Source of the DNA: Desulfofalx alkaliphila DSM 12257
Lineage (GTDB): Bacteria > Bacillota > Desulfotomaculia > Desulfotomaculales > Desulfohalotomaculaceae
DNA: 64,000 nucleotides
Direction: 5' to 3'
Assembly (NCBI RefSeq): GCF_000711975.1
Contig: NZ_JONT01000007.1
Location: forward strand, 87,745 to 151,744
The notes beneath the pieces are model-generated. The model made no database searches, was not told the DNA's origin, and saw only the letters and a list, made by a program, of their open reading frames with translations. This document shows positions 45,953 to 55,560 of the stretch, piece by piece. Both the position numbers and the translations under genes were made by a program. The first letter of the stretch is position 1. Every line of letters begins with the position of its first letter.

Positions 45953-47623
45953 TTATACTGTATATAGAACCCGCTTTACTTCTTCTATTGTGGTTAAGCC
46001 CTCGGCAACCTTATGGATGGCATCTTTCTGCAGGGTAACCATTCCCTTTTGTTCTGCTGCCTTTTTCAAGGTGCCGGCAGAAACTCCCCGGACAATCAGT
46101 TCCTTTATTTGTCTGTCGGGCACTAATATTTCATGGATACCCGTACGTCCGTAGTAACCGGTGTGGTCGCAGTAACTGCAGCCCCTGCCTCGGAAAAAGT
46201 TACCGCTTTTCCGGGTCAGCTCCGGCAGTAAAAGCTGTACCTGCTCACCCTGTTGGCTGTTACTTGCTTCCCGGCAGTGGGGGCAAATTTTCCGTACCAG
46301 ACGCTGTGCCACCACCCCTAACAGGCTAGAGGCCACTAAAAAAGGCGATACTCCCAAATCTATCAACCGATACACCGCATCTGCCGCATCCTTGGTGTGC
46401 ATGGTGCTAATAACCAGATGCCCCGTGGTGGCAGCGCGCACCGCTATTTCCGCCGTTTCTTTGTCCCGTATTTCGCCCACCATAATTATATCGGGGTCCT
46501 GGCGCAATATTGACCTCAGTCCCAGCGCAAAGGTTAAGCCCACCTTGCTATTGACCTGTACCTGGGTTATCCCCTTAATGGTGTATTCCACCGGGTCCTC
46601 GATGGTGATGATGTTTTTTTCCGGAGAGTTAAGGCCATGCAGCACCGCATAGAGTGTGGTGTTTTTGCCGCTGCCGGTGGGTCCTGTAGCCAGAATAATG
46701 CCCGAGGTGGACAAGGTCAGTGTTTTGAATATTTCGAAATTCTCTTTGCTAAAACCTAAACGGGAAATATTCATTAGCTGCCTGTCCTTCTTTAAAATGC
46801 GGATAACCGCTTTTTCGCCAAAAACGGCAGGAATCACCGAAACGCGCAGGTCAACTGTGCTATTACCATGCTCCAGCCCCGCCCGCCCGTCTTGGGGCAG
46901 TCTTTTTTCTGCTATATCCATATTGGCCATAATTTTAATTCTGGATATAATTGCGCTGTGGGAACTTAAGGGCAGGTGCATCATTTCCCTTAACATGCCG
47001 TCTACCCGTTGCCGTACCAGTACATACTCCGGCCCGGGTTCGATGTGGATATCGCTGGCCCGCCCATCTATGCCTTGTTTAATGATGGAATTGACCAGCC
47101 TGACCAAGGTGGAGTTGTCCTCTGCCTTTGGGTGGCCATAGGTGTTGGTCTGCCTTTCATATACCATCATTTCCTGTTCTAACTTTGCCACTTCAAAATG
47201 TCTTGCTATGGCAGCATCTATCTGTTCTTCTGTCGCTATTTCCGGCCTAATTTCCATCTTAGTTTGCTGCTGCAGCTCGTCAATGATCAGGGGATTTAAA
47301 GGGTCGGTCATTGCCACCACAAGGGCATTGTTCTCTATTCTGACGGGAAAAACCCGGTGTCGGCGAACCATTGGTTCAGGTAACTTGCTAAGGACCGTGG
47401 CTGCAACTGTTAAGGGAATGTTGGCCTGGGAAATACCCAACTCCTTTTCCAGCAGATTAATAATATCAATTTGGCTTACCAATCCTGCCTTCACCAACAG
47501 CTTAACCAGTTTTTCACCGGTTTTTCTCTGTTCAACTATGGCTTCCTGCAGCTGCCTTTCTGTGATGAGGCCCTTTTCAAATAATAGGTCGGTCAGTTTT
47601 TTACCGAAATATTTGTGGTACAT
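45953..47623 (-). CDS. pilB: PilB/GspE pilus assembly ATPase
   Basis: The protein has 556 residues. The N-terminal MshEN domain (about 5-110) starts GKKLTDLLFEKGLITERQLQEA, and the ATPase core has SDIHIEP, Asp box TIEDPVEYTI, Walker B-like DPDIIMVGEIRD and His box STMHTKDA. The zinc site is CPHC...CSYC. The Walker A reads GPTGSGKNTT: asparagine stands where S or T is the rule, which may weaken Mg-ATP binding. Otherwise the protein is complete. It directly precedes the broken Abi gene. Confidence 0.93.
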   Translation of the reverse strand: MYHKYFGKKLTDLLFEKGLITERQLQEAIVEQRKTGEKLVKLLVKAGLVSQIDIINLLEKELGISQANIPLTVAATVLSKLPEPMVRRHRVFPVRIENNALVVAMTDPLNPLIIDELQQQTKMEIRPEIATEEQIDAAIARHFEVAKLEQEMMVYERQTNTYGHPKAEDNSTLVRLVNSIIKQGIDGRASDIHIEPGPEYVLVRQRVDGMLREMMHLPLSSHSAIISRIKIMANMDIAEKRLPQDGRAGLEHGNSTVDLRVSVIPAVFGEKAVIRILKKDRQLMNISRLGFSKENFEIFKTLTLSTSGIILATGPTGSGKNTTLYAVLHGLNSPEKNIITIEDPVEYTIKGITQVQVNSKVGLTFALGLRSILRQDPDIIMVGEIRDKETAEIAVRAATTGHLVISTMHTKDAADAVYRLIDLGVSPFLVASSLLGVVAQRLVRKICPHCREASNSQQGEQVQLLLPELTRKSGNFFRGRGCSYCDHTGYYGRTGIHEILVPDRQIKELIVRGVSAGTLKKAAEQKGMVTLQKDAIHKVAEGLTTIEEVKRVLYTV

Positions 47624-47627
47624 TTCC

Positions 47628-48680
47628 TCACAACATCCTCTCTAACAATTGGCTGTCAACGGAATGCTTTAACATTTCATCCCGGCTGATAATACCCTTG
47701 GAGTATAAGTCCTTTAGTGATAGATCCAGGGTTTGCATGCCATGTTTAGCCCCGGTTTGAATTTGAGAAAGAATTTGATAGGTTTTTCCCTCTCGAATTA
47801 AGTTGCGGATGGCTGGGGTGGCCACCATTATTTCCAGGGCTGCCACCCGACCGGGCCTGTCCATGCGGGGTATTAGCTGTTGAGCCACCACACCTTGGAT
47901 GGTATTGGCCAACTGCACCCGTATTTGTTGCTGTTGGTGGGGCGGAAAAGAATCAATGATGCGGTCCACCGTTTGGGCGGCACTGGATGTGTGCAGGGTG
48001 CCGAGAACCAGGTGCCCGGTTTCAGCGGCGGTAATGGCAGTGGCTATGGTTTCTGGGTCCCGCATTTCGCCAACTAAAATAACATCGGGGTCTTCACGCA
48101 TGGCCGCCCGCAGCCCCTGGGTAAAGGAAGCGGTATCCCGACCGACCTCCCGCTGATTAATGATGCTTTTTTTGTGATTATGGATAAATTCAATGGGGTC
48201 TTCCAAGGTGATGATGTGACAGTGCTGGGTATTGTTAATCAAGTCAATCATTGAGGCCAAGGTGGTGGATTTGCCGCTGCCGGTGGGCCCGGTAATGAGC
48301 ACCAAGCCCCGGGCTTTCTGTGATAAATGGCCCAACACCTGGGGCAAACCCAGTTCTTCAAGGGAAGGAACAGTTAGGTTAATCAAGCGGACAGCCAGGG
48401 CTACGCTGCCTGACTGTTTGTAGACATTTACCCGAAAACGGCATAAACCGGCAATTTGATAGGCAAAATCTAAATCGCCGGCGCTAATAAATTGATTGTA
48501 CTGCTCCGGCGTCATTAGTTGCCTGGCCAGGGCGTCGGTATCCTTGGGGGTAAGTTTTTGCAAGCCTTCTAAAGGCTGCAGCAGCCCATTGAGGCGAAAG
48601 ACAGGGGCCGAGCTAGCGGTGATATGCACATCGGAAGCTCCCCTGTGGTATGCCTCTGTTAAAAGCTTGTCGATATGCAT
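47628..48680 (-). CDS. pilT: PilT twitching-motility retraction ATPase
   Basis: A 350-residue protein with a normal Walker A GPTGSGKSTTLASMID, Asp box TLEDPIEFIH, Walker B VILVGEMRDPETI, His box GTLHTSSAAQTVDRIID, and the PilT-specific AIRNLIREGKTYQI. It retracts pili for twitching or DNA uptake. It lies four bases from pilB, so extension and retraction ATPases are encoded together. Confidence 0.95.
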   Translation of the reverse strand: MHIDKLLTEAYHRGASDVHITASSAPVFRLNGLLQPLEGLQKLTPKDTDALARQLMTPEQYNQFISAGDLDFAYQIAGLCRFRVNVYKQSGSVALAVRLINLTVPSLEELGLPQVLGHLSQKARGLVLITGPTGSGKSTTLASMIDLINNTQHCHIITLEDPIEFIHNHKKSIINQREVGRDTASFTQGLRAAMREDPDVILVGEMRDPETIATAITAAETGHLVLGTLHTSSAAQTVDRIIDSFPPHQQQQIRVQLANTIQGVVAQQLIPRMDRPGRVAALEIMVATPAIRNLIREGKTYQILSQIQTGAKHGMQTLDLSLKDLYSKGIISRDEMLKHSVDSQLLERML

Positions 48681-49436
48681 TTATATACCTCCCTTTAGCA
48701 GCGTACTTACATACCAACTAACTATTTCGTCACCCCACAATAACACTGTTAAAGCAGCTATGCTTAAGTAGGGGCCAAAGGGTAGTATATCCTTTAAGGT
48801 CTTTTTCTTTAGCAGCACCAATGTTATGCCCACCGTTGAACACATTAGGCAGGCACCGAACAGCACCAATAATATATGGGGCCATCCCAGGTAAAGGCCC
48901 AGCACCGCGGCCAGTTTAATGTCGCCGCCGCCCATACCTCCCTTAGAAAGCACTGCCGCCAGAAGCAGCAATCCGCCTCCTACCAGGGCCCCAAACAGCC
49001 CCATTAAAAGCAGTTCAGCGGATTGAAGTAACAGCAGCGGCACAGCCGGTACAGCCATGGCCAGGTTAACACCGTTGGGTATAATGCGGTGTTCTATGTC
49101 AATTAACGAGCTAACCAGCAGCCCGCTGAACAGTACAAGTGCAGCAGCATATTCAAGGGAAAGGCCGAAATACAAAAAGAAACCCAAAAAGGCAGCACCG
49201 CAGCACAGTTCCACCAGTGGGTAGCGCACTGATATTTTAGCGCTGCACCGGCGGCATTTACCCCTCAGCAGTAAAAAGCTAATCACCGGCACCAGGTCCA
49301 CTACACCCAGCCGATAATTGCATTTAGGACAGTGGGAAGGCGGGGTTATCACCGATATACCCAGTGGGATACGGTGAATGCAGAGGTTAAGGAAGCTGCC
49401 AATCACCAACCCCAGCATAAAGGTTATCAGCTTCAA
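48681..49436 (-). CDS. pilD: Prepilin peptidase (PilD/GspO)
   Basis: The protein has 251 residues. It has the four-cysteine zinc-type pair CPKC...CRRC, about seven membrane segments, and the two catalytic aspartates in SLIDIEHRIIPNG and GGGDIKL. It cleaves and N-methylates the prepilins encoded downstream. The TTG start follows GGGAGGG. It is fourteen bases after aroB. Confidence 0.94.
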   Translation of the reverse strand: MKLITFMLGLVIGSFLNLCIHRIPLGISVITPPSHCPKCNYRLGVVDLVPVISFLLLRGKCRRCSAKISVRYPLVELCCGAAFLGFFLYFGLSLEYAAALVLFSGLLVSSLIDIEHRIIPNGVNLAMAVPAVPLLLLQSAELLLMGLFGALVGGGLLLLAAVLSKGGMGGGDIKLAAVLGLYLGWPHILLVLFGACLMCSTVGITLVLLKKKTLKDILPFGPYLSIAALTVLLWGDEIVSWYVSTLLKGGI

Positions 49437-49450
49437 AACGCCCTCCCCCC

Positions 49451-50530
49451 TTAATTAAAGGTATTTAATATCAGCTGCTCCGGAATATCACGTTTAATTA
49501 CTGCCCTGCCGATTCCGTCCGGCAGCGCAAAGGTCAGCAAACCATCCAGCACCTTTTTATCTTTGTACATGGAAGCCAGCAGGTGCCGGGCATTTATTCC
49601 CTTGGGCACAGCGGTGGGCAGTCCGCAATTTTCCAGCAATTTCTCTATGCGCTCCACATCGGCTTCCGTTAATAGGCCCAGCTGCAGTGCCAGCCGTGCT
49701 TCGGCCACCATGCCCATGGCCACCGCTTCACCGTGGCGGTAAATACCGTAGCCAGAAAGGGTTTCTATGCCGTGGCCAACGGTATGACCATAGTTTAAAA
49801 TGGCCCTTAAACCCTGCTCGGTTTCATCTGACTCCACCACCCGGGCTTTAATGCGGCAGGATAGCTCTATAATTTTCTGCAGGGATTGGGTTTCTAAGGC
49901 AAGCACCCGGTGGATGTTTTCTTCCAGCCAATTAAAGAAATCAGCATCTTTAATCAATGCAGCCTTAATTACTTCGGCCAGGCCGGACAGCACATCTCTT
50001 TTGTCCAAAGAAGCCAGGGTGTCGGTATCTGCCAGCACCAACTTGGGCTGGTAAAAGGCCCCGATAATGTTTTTCCCTTGGGGGTGATTAACGGCCACCT
50101 TACCACCCACACTGCTGTCCACCATGGCCAACAGGGTGGTGGGTATTTGCACAAAAGGTACCCCACGCATGTAGGTGGCAGCCACAAAACCGGCCAAATC
50201 CCCCACCACGCCACCGCCCAAGGCCAAGACCGCGCTGTTGCGATCCATTGCTGCGTCAAACATTACATCATATAATCGTGCCGCCTGCTGTATACTTTTA
50301 GCCTCTTCACTGTCCGGCACCTCGGCCACCGTAACACCATAACCCCTTTGTTGTAAGGCCTGTTCCACAGTTTGGCGGTACAATCGGCCCACCCTGGGGT
50401 TGTTTACAAGCAGTACTTTTTTACCTATATTAAGGGGGGCTAAAAGGTCACCTATCCCTTGGTGAAGGCCGGGGCCGATTATAATGTCATAACTGCGCCC
50501 CCCTAGGTTTACCGGCAAAACAGTATTCAC
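49451..50530 (-). CDS. aroB: 3-dehydroquinate synthase
   Basis: A 359-residue NAD- and metal-dependent enzyme; second step of the shikimate pathway. GGGVVGDLAGFVAATYMRGVPF (in part), QIPTTLLAMVDSSVGGK, and the zinc ligands E184-type (SGLAEVIKA) and NYGHTVGHGIE and HGEAVAMGM are all present. It overlaps aroK by four bases. Confidence 0.96.
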   Translation of the reverse strand: MNTVLPVNLGGRSYDIIIGPGLHQGIGDLLAPLNIGKKVLLVNNPRVGRLYRQTVEQALQQRGYGVTVAEVPDSEEAKSIQQAARLYDVMFDAAMDRNSAVLALGGGVVGDLAGFVAATYMRGVPFVQIPTTLLAMVDSSVGGKVAVNHPQGKNIIGAFYQPKLVLADTDTLASLDKRDVLSGLAEVIKAALIKDADFFNWLEENIHRVLALETQSLQKIIELSCRIKARVVESDETEQGLRAILNYGHTVGHGIETLSGYGIYRHGEAVAMGMVAEARLALQLGLLTEADVERIEKLLENCGLPTAVPKGINARHLLASMYKDKKVLDGLLTFALPDGIGRAVIKRDIPEQLILNTFN

Positions 50531-51045
50531 TGAATATACTTCCTTTCTCTTAGGTACTGAATTATTTGCTCCACTATTTCATCCAAGGTGTACTTACCGG
50601 TGTCTATGGTCAGCTCGGCCACATCATACACTCCGGCTCGTTCTTCCAGCAGTGTCTCAATGCGCTTTTTTAAGTCCCCCCGGTTTAGCAGCGGCCGTTC
50701 GCGCTTGCCCTTTACCCGGTTGTAAATCACCTGGGCATCTGCGTACAGGTGCACCAGTATGCCATCGGTCTTTAAAAGCTCTACGTTTTCCTGGTTGAGC
50801 ACCATGCCTCCGCCTGTGGATATCACAAGGCCTCTTTTACCGTCCATTTTTTTCAGCAGCAGGGTCTCCTCGGAACGAAAGCGGATGGGGCCGTCCTTGG
50901 CAAAGAGTTGGGCCACCGTTTTACCGGTTACCTTCTCTATTTCCCTATCGGTATCCACATGTTTTAAGCCCAGCCGGGCTGCCAATCTTCTACCCACCAC
51001 AGTCTTTCCACAACCCATAAAACCAATTAAAACGATGTTCTTCAT
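50527..51045 (-). CDS. aroK: Shikimate kinase
   Basis: The protein has 172 residues. It has Walker A GFMGCGKTVVGRRLA near 8-22, the shikimate-binding DTDREIE, RSEETLLL and ISTGGGMVL. It phosphorylates shikimate with ATP. It is located in the aroC-aroK-aroB gene string with no spacing. Confidence 0.95.
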   Translation of the reverse strand: MKNIVLIGFMGCGKTVVGRRLAARLGLKHVDTDREIEKVTGKTVAQLFAKDGPIRFRSEETLLLKKMDGKRGLVISTGGGMVLNQENVELLKTDGILVHLYADAQVIYNRVKGKRERPLLNRGDLKKRIETLLEERAGVYDVAELTIDTGKYTLDEIVEQIIQYLRERKYIQ

Positions 51046-51046
51046 G

Positions 51047-52207
51047 CTACACCTGCCTTACATATTCAGCATGCCGCCGCACCGCCTGTTTTAGGTCATA
51101 CAAATTGTCAGCGGGGAACTTTTCTAAAACCGCCACGGCCAATTCCCAGGCCACCACCGCTTCACCCACCACCGCTGCGGCGGGCACGGCACATACGTCA
51201 GAACGTTCCACCGAAGCCTCAAAGGGCTCTTTAGTGCCCATGTCTACACTTTTCAGGGGCTTGTATAAGGTGGGTATTGGTTTCATGGCCGCCCGCACCA
51301 CAACTGTTTGGCCATTGGTCATGCCGCCCTCTATCCCCCCGGCCCCATTGGTCACCCGGTGGTAGCCTCTTTCCTCATTGTAAAATATTTCATCGTGCAC
51401 CTTTGAGCCGGGCAAAGCGGCTGCACTGAATCCGGCACCCACCTCTACCCCCTTGATGGCTTGGATGCTCATTAAGGCCCCGGCTAAGCGGCCGTCTAAC
51501 TTCCGGTCGTAGTGCACATAGCTGCCCAGGCCCACCGGCAAGTTATAGGCCCGCACTTCAAATACACCGCCAAGGGAATCCCCCTCTTCTTTGCAGCGGT
51601 CAATTTCTTGCATCATCTTTTTTTCGGCTGCCGGGTCAGGGCACATCAGCTGGGAATCGGTTAATGATTCACATAATTCATTGACATGGTAGTCTTTATC
51701 TTCAATTGATACACCGCCGATTTGGCGCACCAGTGCCACCAGTTTGACACCTATTTCTTCCAGCATCCGCCGGGCAGCACTGCCCACCGCCACCCTGATG
51801 GCAGTTTCCCGGGCGCTGGCCCGTTCCAGTACGTTGCGGATGTCATTGTGTCGATACTTAATGGCCCCGGTTAAATCGGCATGGCCGGGCCGGGGCCTTG
51901 TGACCACCCGCTGGGAGGTATCGGCCTCCGGGCCCGAAGCCATAATATTTGACCAGTTAACATAATCTTTATTTTCTATTTGCATGGTCACCGGGCTGCC
52001 CAGCGTCAATCCGCCGCGCACACCGGATATGAAATTGACGGTATCCTTTTCAATTTGCATCCGGCCACCCCGGCCGTACCCACCCTGACGGCGGGCCAAT
52101 TGGTAATTAATATATTCTTGGGTTAAGGGCAACCCCGCAGGTAAGCCTTCCACTATGGCAGTGAGGGCAGGCCCGTGGGATTCACCGGCTGTTAAAAATC
52201 TTAACAT
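51047..52207 (-). CDS. aroC: Chorismate synthase
   Basis: A 386-residue, FMN-dependent enzyme that makes chorismate from EPSP. It starts [24 protein letters not shown] (in part), and shows [27 protein letters not shown] and the C-terminal [16 protein letters not shown]. Its start overlaps the aroE stop by one base. Confidence 0.97.
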   Translation of the reverse strand: MLRFLTAGESHGPALTAIVEGLPAGLPLTQEYINYQLARRQGGYGRGGRMQIEKDTVNFISGVRGGLTLGSPVTMQIENKDYVNWSNIMASGPEADTSQRVVTRPRPGHADLTGAIKYRHNDIRNVLERASARETAIRVAVGSAARRMLEEIGVKLVALVRQIGGVSIEDKDYHVNELCESLTDSQLMCPDPAAEKKMMQEIDRCKEEGDSLGGVFEVRAYNLPVGLGSYVHYDRKLDGRLAGALMSIQAIKGVEVGAGFSAAALPGSKVHDEIFYNEERGYHRVTNGAGGIEGGMTNGQTVVVRAAMKPIPTLYKPLKSVDMGTKEPFEASVERSDVCAVPAAAVVGEAVVAWELAVAVLEKFPADNLYDLKQAVRRHAEYVRQV

Positions 52208-53079
52208 TATTTACCTCCTATCTGGCGGTATAATGCCTTTTTCATTTCCTCCACCGGAGCATCAAGTCCGGTCCACAGTTCAAAGGCCAGCACCCCTTGA
52301 TAAAGCAACATGCCCAGGCCACTTACCGTGGTGGCCCCAGCCTTAGCGGCAGCGGATAAAAATTTTGTTTCCATGGGATTATATACTAAATCGCACACCA
52401 GCTGGCCCGGACGAAAGACTCCCTGGGGCACAGGGGGGCAGTAATCCACTGCGGGGTGCATGCCAATGCTGGTGGATTGCACCACCAAATCTGCCCCTGA
52501 CATGGCTTCAGCCAGCTGCGGCTCCTGCCATGTTAACACCCTGCCAGGGGTACCCATACGCTCAACGGTTTGGGCCAGGGCCTGTGCCCTTGGGACAGTG
52601 CGATTAACCAGCACAATTTCTTTGGCCCCTTCCAAGGTCAGCTGTACCGCCACCGCCCGGGCAGCACCGCCGGCACCTAAAATCACTACTTTTTTATGTA
52701 AGGGATTAAAACCGGTTTCCTCTTTTAAGGCCCGGGTAAAACCCGCCCCGTCTGTGTTGTAGCCGGTAAGCTTTCCTTCATAATTTACAATGACATTGAC
52801 AGCCCCAATGGCAGCGGCCCCTTGGTCTAGCTTATCTAGGTAAGGTATCACCGCCTCCTTGTGGGGCACGGTGACGTTAACACCGGCCATATTAAAGGCC
52901 CGCAAACCATCCACCGCCTGGCCCAATTGCTCCGGTTTTACCTCGAGGGGCAGATAAATCCAGTTTAATTCTAAAGCCTGAAAGGCGGCATTGTGCATGG
53001 CCGGTGAAAAGGAATGTGCCACAGGATAGCCAAAAAGACCACACAGGGTGGTTTTGCCGTCAATTTGCAAGTTACTCAC
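52207..53079 (-). CDS. aroE: Shikimate dehydrogenase
   Basis: The protein has 290 residues. It has the shikimate-binding [12 protein letters not shown], catalytic lysine in [10 protein letters not shown], and NADP-binding [17 protein letters not shown] plus VNRT. It reduces 3-dehydroshikimate to shikimate. With aroC, aroK and aroB it makes a nearly full local shikimate set; aroQ is in another operon, and no EPSP synthase gene is in the window. Confidence 0.96.
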   Translation of the reverse strand: MSNLQIDGKTTLCGLFGYPVAHSFSPAMHNAAFQALELNWIYLPLEVKPEQLGQAVDGLRAFNMAGVNVTVPHKEAVIPYLDKLDQGAAAIGAVNVIVNYEGKLTGYNTDGAGFTRALKEETGFNPLHKKVVILGAGGAARAVAVQLTLEGAKEIVLVNRTVPRAQALAQTVERMGTPGRVLTWQEPQLAEAMSGADLVVQSTSIGMHPAVDYCPPVPQGVFRPGQLVCDLVYNPMETKFLSAAAKAGATTVSGLGMLLYQGVLAFELWTGLDAPVEEMKKALYRQIGGK

Positions 53080-53080
53080 C

Positions 53081-53581
53081 TCATTTTATTAACTGATGCC
53101 TAATGCGGCGCAGCACCAACTTTTCCAGTTGCCGGTTAATTCGGGTGCCGATAAACTCCCTTTTATTTATGGGCATCACTAAAATTGTATAGAGGCCCAG
53201 TCGATTGGCCCCTAAAACATCGGTGAATATTTGGTCTCCCACCATGGCCGTCTCTTCGGGGCGCACATCCATCATTTGTACTGCCCGAAGAAATGCCCTT
53301 CTCAGGGGCTTAGCTGCCTTATGTATGGCCTGTATTTGCAATATGCCCGCCATTTGGGCCACCCTGTCCTTGCTATTATTGCTGACGATGCAGACTTTAA
53401 AGCCCTGTTCTTTTAAGTTGGCAAACCAAGCCACCGTTTCATCGGGCATGTCATTGCTGCCCCAGGGTATAATGGTGTTATCCAAATCAAAAATAAGTGC
53501 TTTGATGCCCCTTTGCTTAAGCTGTTCAATATCTATGTTTTGAAGGGCGCTAACATACATATCGGGATAAAAAATACGCAA
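53081..53581 (-). CDS. yqeG: YqeG-family HAD phosphatase
   Basis: A 166-residue HAD superfamily IIIA protein. Catalytic aspartates are in IFDLDNTIIPWG near 31-42. Later come IVSNNSKDRV and AMVGDQIFTDVLGANR, the remaining HAD motifs. The family includes phosphatases with mostly unknown substrates. It leads from mobA into the aro-pil gene string. Confidence 0.9.
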   Translation of the reverse strand: MRIFYPDMYVSALQNIDIEQLKQRGIKALIFDLDNTIIPWGSNDMPDETVAWFANLKEQGFKVCIVSNNSKDRVAQMAGILQIQAIHKAAKPLRRAFLRAVQMMDVRPEETAMVGDQIFTDVLGANRLGLYTILVMPINKREFIGTRINRQLEKLVLRRIRHQLIK

Positions 53582-53585
53582 CTTA

Positions 53586-54185
53586 TTATGCCTCCTGCTT
53601 CTTTGCTTTGATTTTTTTAGCCAGCGCCAGCTCTTTAGGCGTATTGACGTTATAAAATACCAGCTCTAAATTAGCCACCTTACTGATTTCTTCTTCGTTG
53701 ACATATTTTACCCGCACTGAGGAAAAAAAGTCAATCACACGCCTTTTACCCTGAAGGATACACCTTTCAATATGAGGAACACATGATGTGGAGTAAACGG
53801 CAAACAGTGGCTCATGGTAGCCATCAACCACCGGAATAATCACCTGATAATCATCGGCAAAGCTAATTAAATACCGGGCTAAACCGGCTTCAATAAAAGG
53901 CATGTCGCAAGCCACCACCAGCACTGCCCGGTGCCCTGCATGTACCAGTGCCGAATGTATGCCCGAAAGGGGTCCCATGCCGGGATAAATATCTTTGGCC
54001 AGCCTTACCCCCAGCCCCTTGTATTCTTCCGGCTTGTTGGTAATAAGCAAAATATCGTCACTTACTTTTTTTAGCTCATCCATTGTGTGATCGATAATGC
54101 GGCAGCTGCGCACCTCTAAAAAGGCTTTGTTTGTACCCATGCGGGAGCTTTTTCCCCCCGCCAGTATTGCGGCCGATGCTTTCAA
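53586..54185 (-). CDS. mobA: Molybdenum cofactor guanylyltransferase (MobA)
   Basis: A 199-residue nucleotidyltransferase. It begins with AAILAGGKSSRMGTNKAFLEV, has PGMGPLSGIHSAL, and VACDMPFIEAGL with the metal-binding DMP. It adds GMP to molybdopterin to form the MGD cofactor used by formate dehydrogenases and similar enzymes. The start is TTG. It is the first gene of the minus-strand string. Confidence 0.92.
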   Translation of the reverse strand: MKASAAILAGGKSSRMGTNKAFLEVRSCRIIDHTMDELKKVSDDILLITNKPEEYKGLGVRLAKDIYPGMGPLSGIHSALVHAGHRAVLVVACDMPFIEAGLARYLISFADDYQVIIPVVDGYHEPLFAVYSTSCVPHIERCILQGKRRVIDFFSSVRVKYVNEEEISKVANLELVFYNVNTPKELALAKKIKAKKQEA

Positions 54186-54350
54186 ACCGTCACCCCCGGT
54201 GTTCGGATTTACTTGATGTTATTACACAATACACTGGCAATATCCTTCGATTTTTATTAAATTTTTTATTGCACTGAAGCTTTGTTGGTGCTATGCACCA
54301 TTTATGTTAAACTATAGTTATACACAGACTAGTCAAGGAGGTTTTACATA

Positions 54351-55460
54351 ATGCAGCTTTCCTTTTACTGTCCCACTAAAGTATTTTTTGAACAAGAGTG
54401 TGTAGATAAATACAGTGCTGAAATGAGTAAATTTGGCAAAAAAGCCTTAATTGTAACCGGGGGTAATTCATCGAAAAAAAACGGCTCACTAAAGGATATG
54501 GTGGATGCTTTAGATAAAGAAGGCATTGACCACCGGGTATTTGACCAGGTGGAGCAAAACCCTTCGGTGAATACCGTTTACCAGGGCGCAAGGCTGGCCC
54601 GGCAAATGAAGGCCGACTTTATTGTGGGTATCGGCGGCGGTTCACCCTTAGATGCCGCAAAGGCAGTGGCTGTACTGGCAGTGAATGACATCGAAGAAGA
54701 CCAATTACTGACTAAAAGGTGGGTTAAGTCTGCCCTGCCGGTGGTGGCGGTGCCCACCACCGCAGGCACAGGCAGCGAAGTAACCCCCTACTCCATACTT
54801 ACTGTGGATAAGGAAGAAACTAAAAAATCCATCGCAGGGGACGATCTCTTTCCGGTAATTGCATATATGGATGCCCGCTATATGCTTAATTTACCCTGGT
54901 ATGTTACGGCCAACACAGCAGTGGATGCTTTAAGTCACAGTATTGAGGGGTTTATCAATAATCGGGCCACCCTTATTTCCGACTTGCTGGCCCTGGAGAG
55001 TATCACTATCATCGGTCGGGTGTTAAAAAACATCGACCTCAATAACATATCGCTGGATGAGCGTGCAGAACTGCTTTATGCCTCTATGCTTGCCGGTATG
55101 GTAATATCCCAAACAGCCACCAATATGGTACATGCCATGGGCTACCCGCTAACCTACTACAAAAACCTACCCCATGGTTTAGCCAACGGAGTAACCCTGA
55201 AAGCAGCCTTGGAATTTTTGGGCCAAGGCAGCCCAGACAAGGTGGCCCGGGTGGTAAGGGCAATGGACTGCCAAAACCTGGATGAGGTGGGTCGCTTATT
55301 GGCAAAGGTGCTGCCCCAGGTGAGTATTAAGCTAAGTGAATCGGAGCAGCAGTTATTCGTAGAAAAAACAATGCAGGCTAAAAACATAGCCAACTGTCCT
55401 ATCTCACCACAGGAAAAAGATATTTATAATATATTTAAAAGCAGTGGCTTAACGGAGTAG
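54351..55460 (+). CDS. Iron-containing alcohol dehydrogenase
   Basis: A 369-residue group III dehydrogenase. The nucleotide site is GIGGGSPLDAAKAVAVL. VAVPTTAGTGSEVTPYSI is conserved. Metal ligands are Asp in NTAVDALSHSIEGF, then His in the same block, in MVHAMGYPL and in LPHGLANG. The start has AAGGAGGTTTT ahead. The substrate is unknown, probably an alcohol or aldehyde. It is transcribed divergently from mobA. Confidence 0.92.
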   Translation: MQLSFYCPTKVFFEQECVDKYSAEMSKFGKKALIVTGGNSSKKNGSLKDMVDALDKEGIDHRVFDQVEQNPSVNTVYQGARLARQMKADFIVGIGGGSPLDAAKAVAVLAVNDIEEDQLLTKRWVKSALPVVAVPTTAGTGSEVTPYSILTVDKEETKKSIAGDDLFPVIAYMDARYMLNLPWYVTANTAVDALSHSIEGFINNRATLISDLLALESITIIGRVLKNIDLNNISLDERAELLYASMLAGMVISQTATNMVHAMGYPLTYYKNLPHGLANGVTLKAALEFLGQGSPDKVARVVRAMDCQNLDEVGRLLAKVLPQVSIKLSESEQQLFVEKTMQAKNIANCPISPQEKDIYNIFKSSGLTE

Positions 55461-55500
55461 CAGCATTACCGGGCAACTGACTATATGAAGTTTTCTGCAT

Positions 55501-55537
55501 CCTTGGAAATTATCGCAATTCCCAAGGGTTCTTTTTT
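55501..55537 (+). terminator. Terminator after the alcohol dehydrogenase
   Basis: CCTTGGAAATT pairs with AATTCCCAAGG (one mismatch), followed by TTCTTTTTTG. Confidence 0.8.
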
Positions 55538-55560
55538 GTGTCGGAAAAGGAGTAGAAGAT

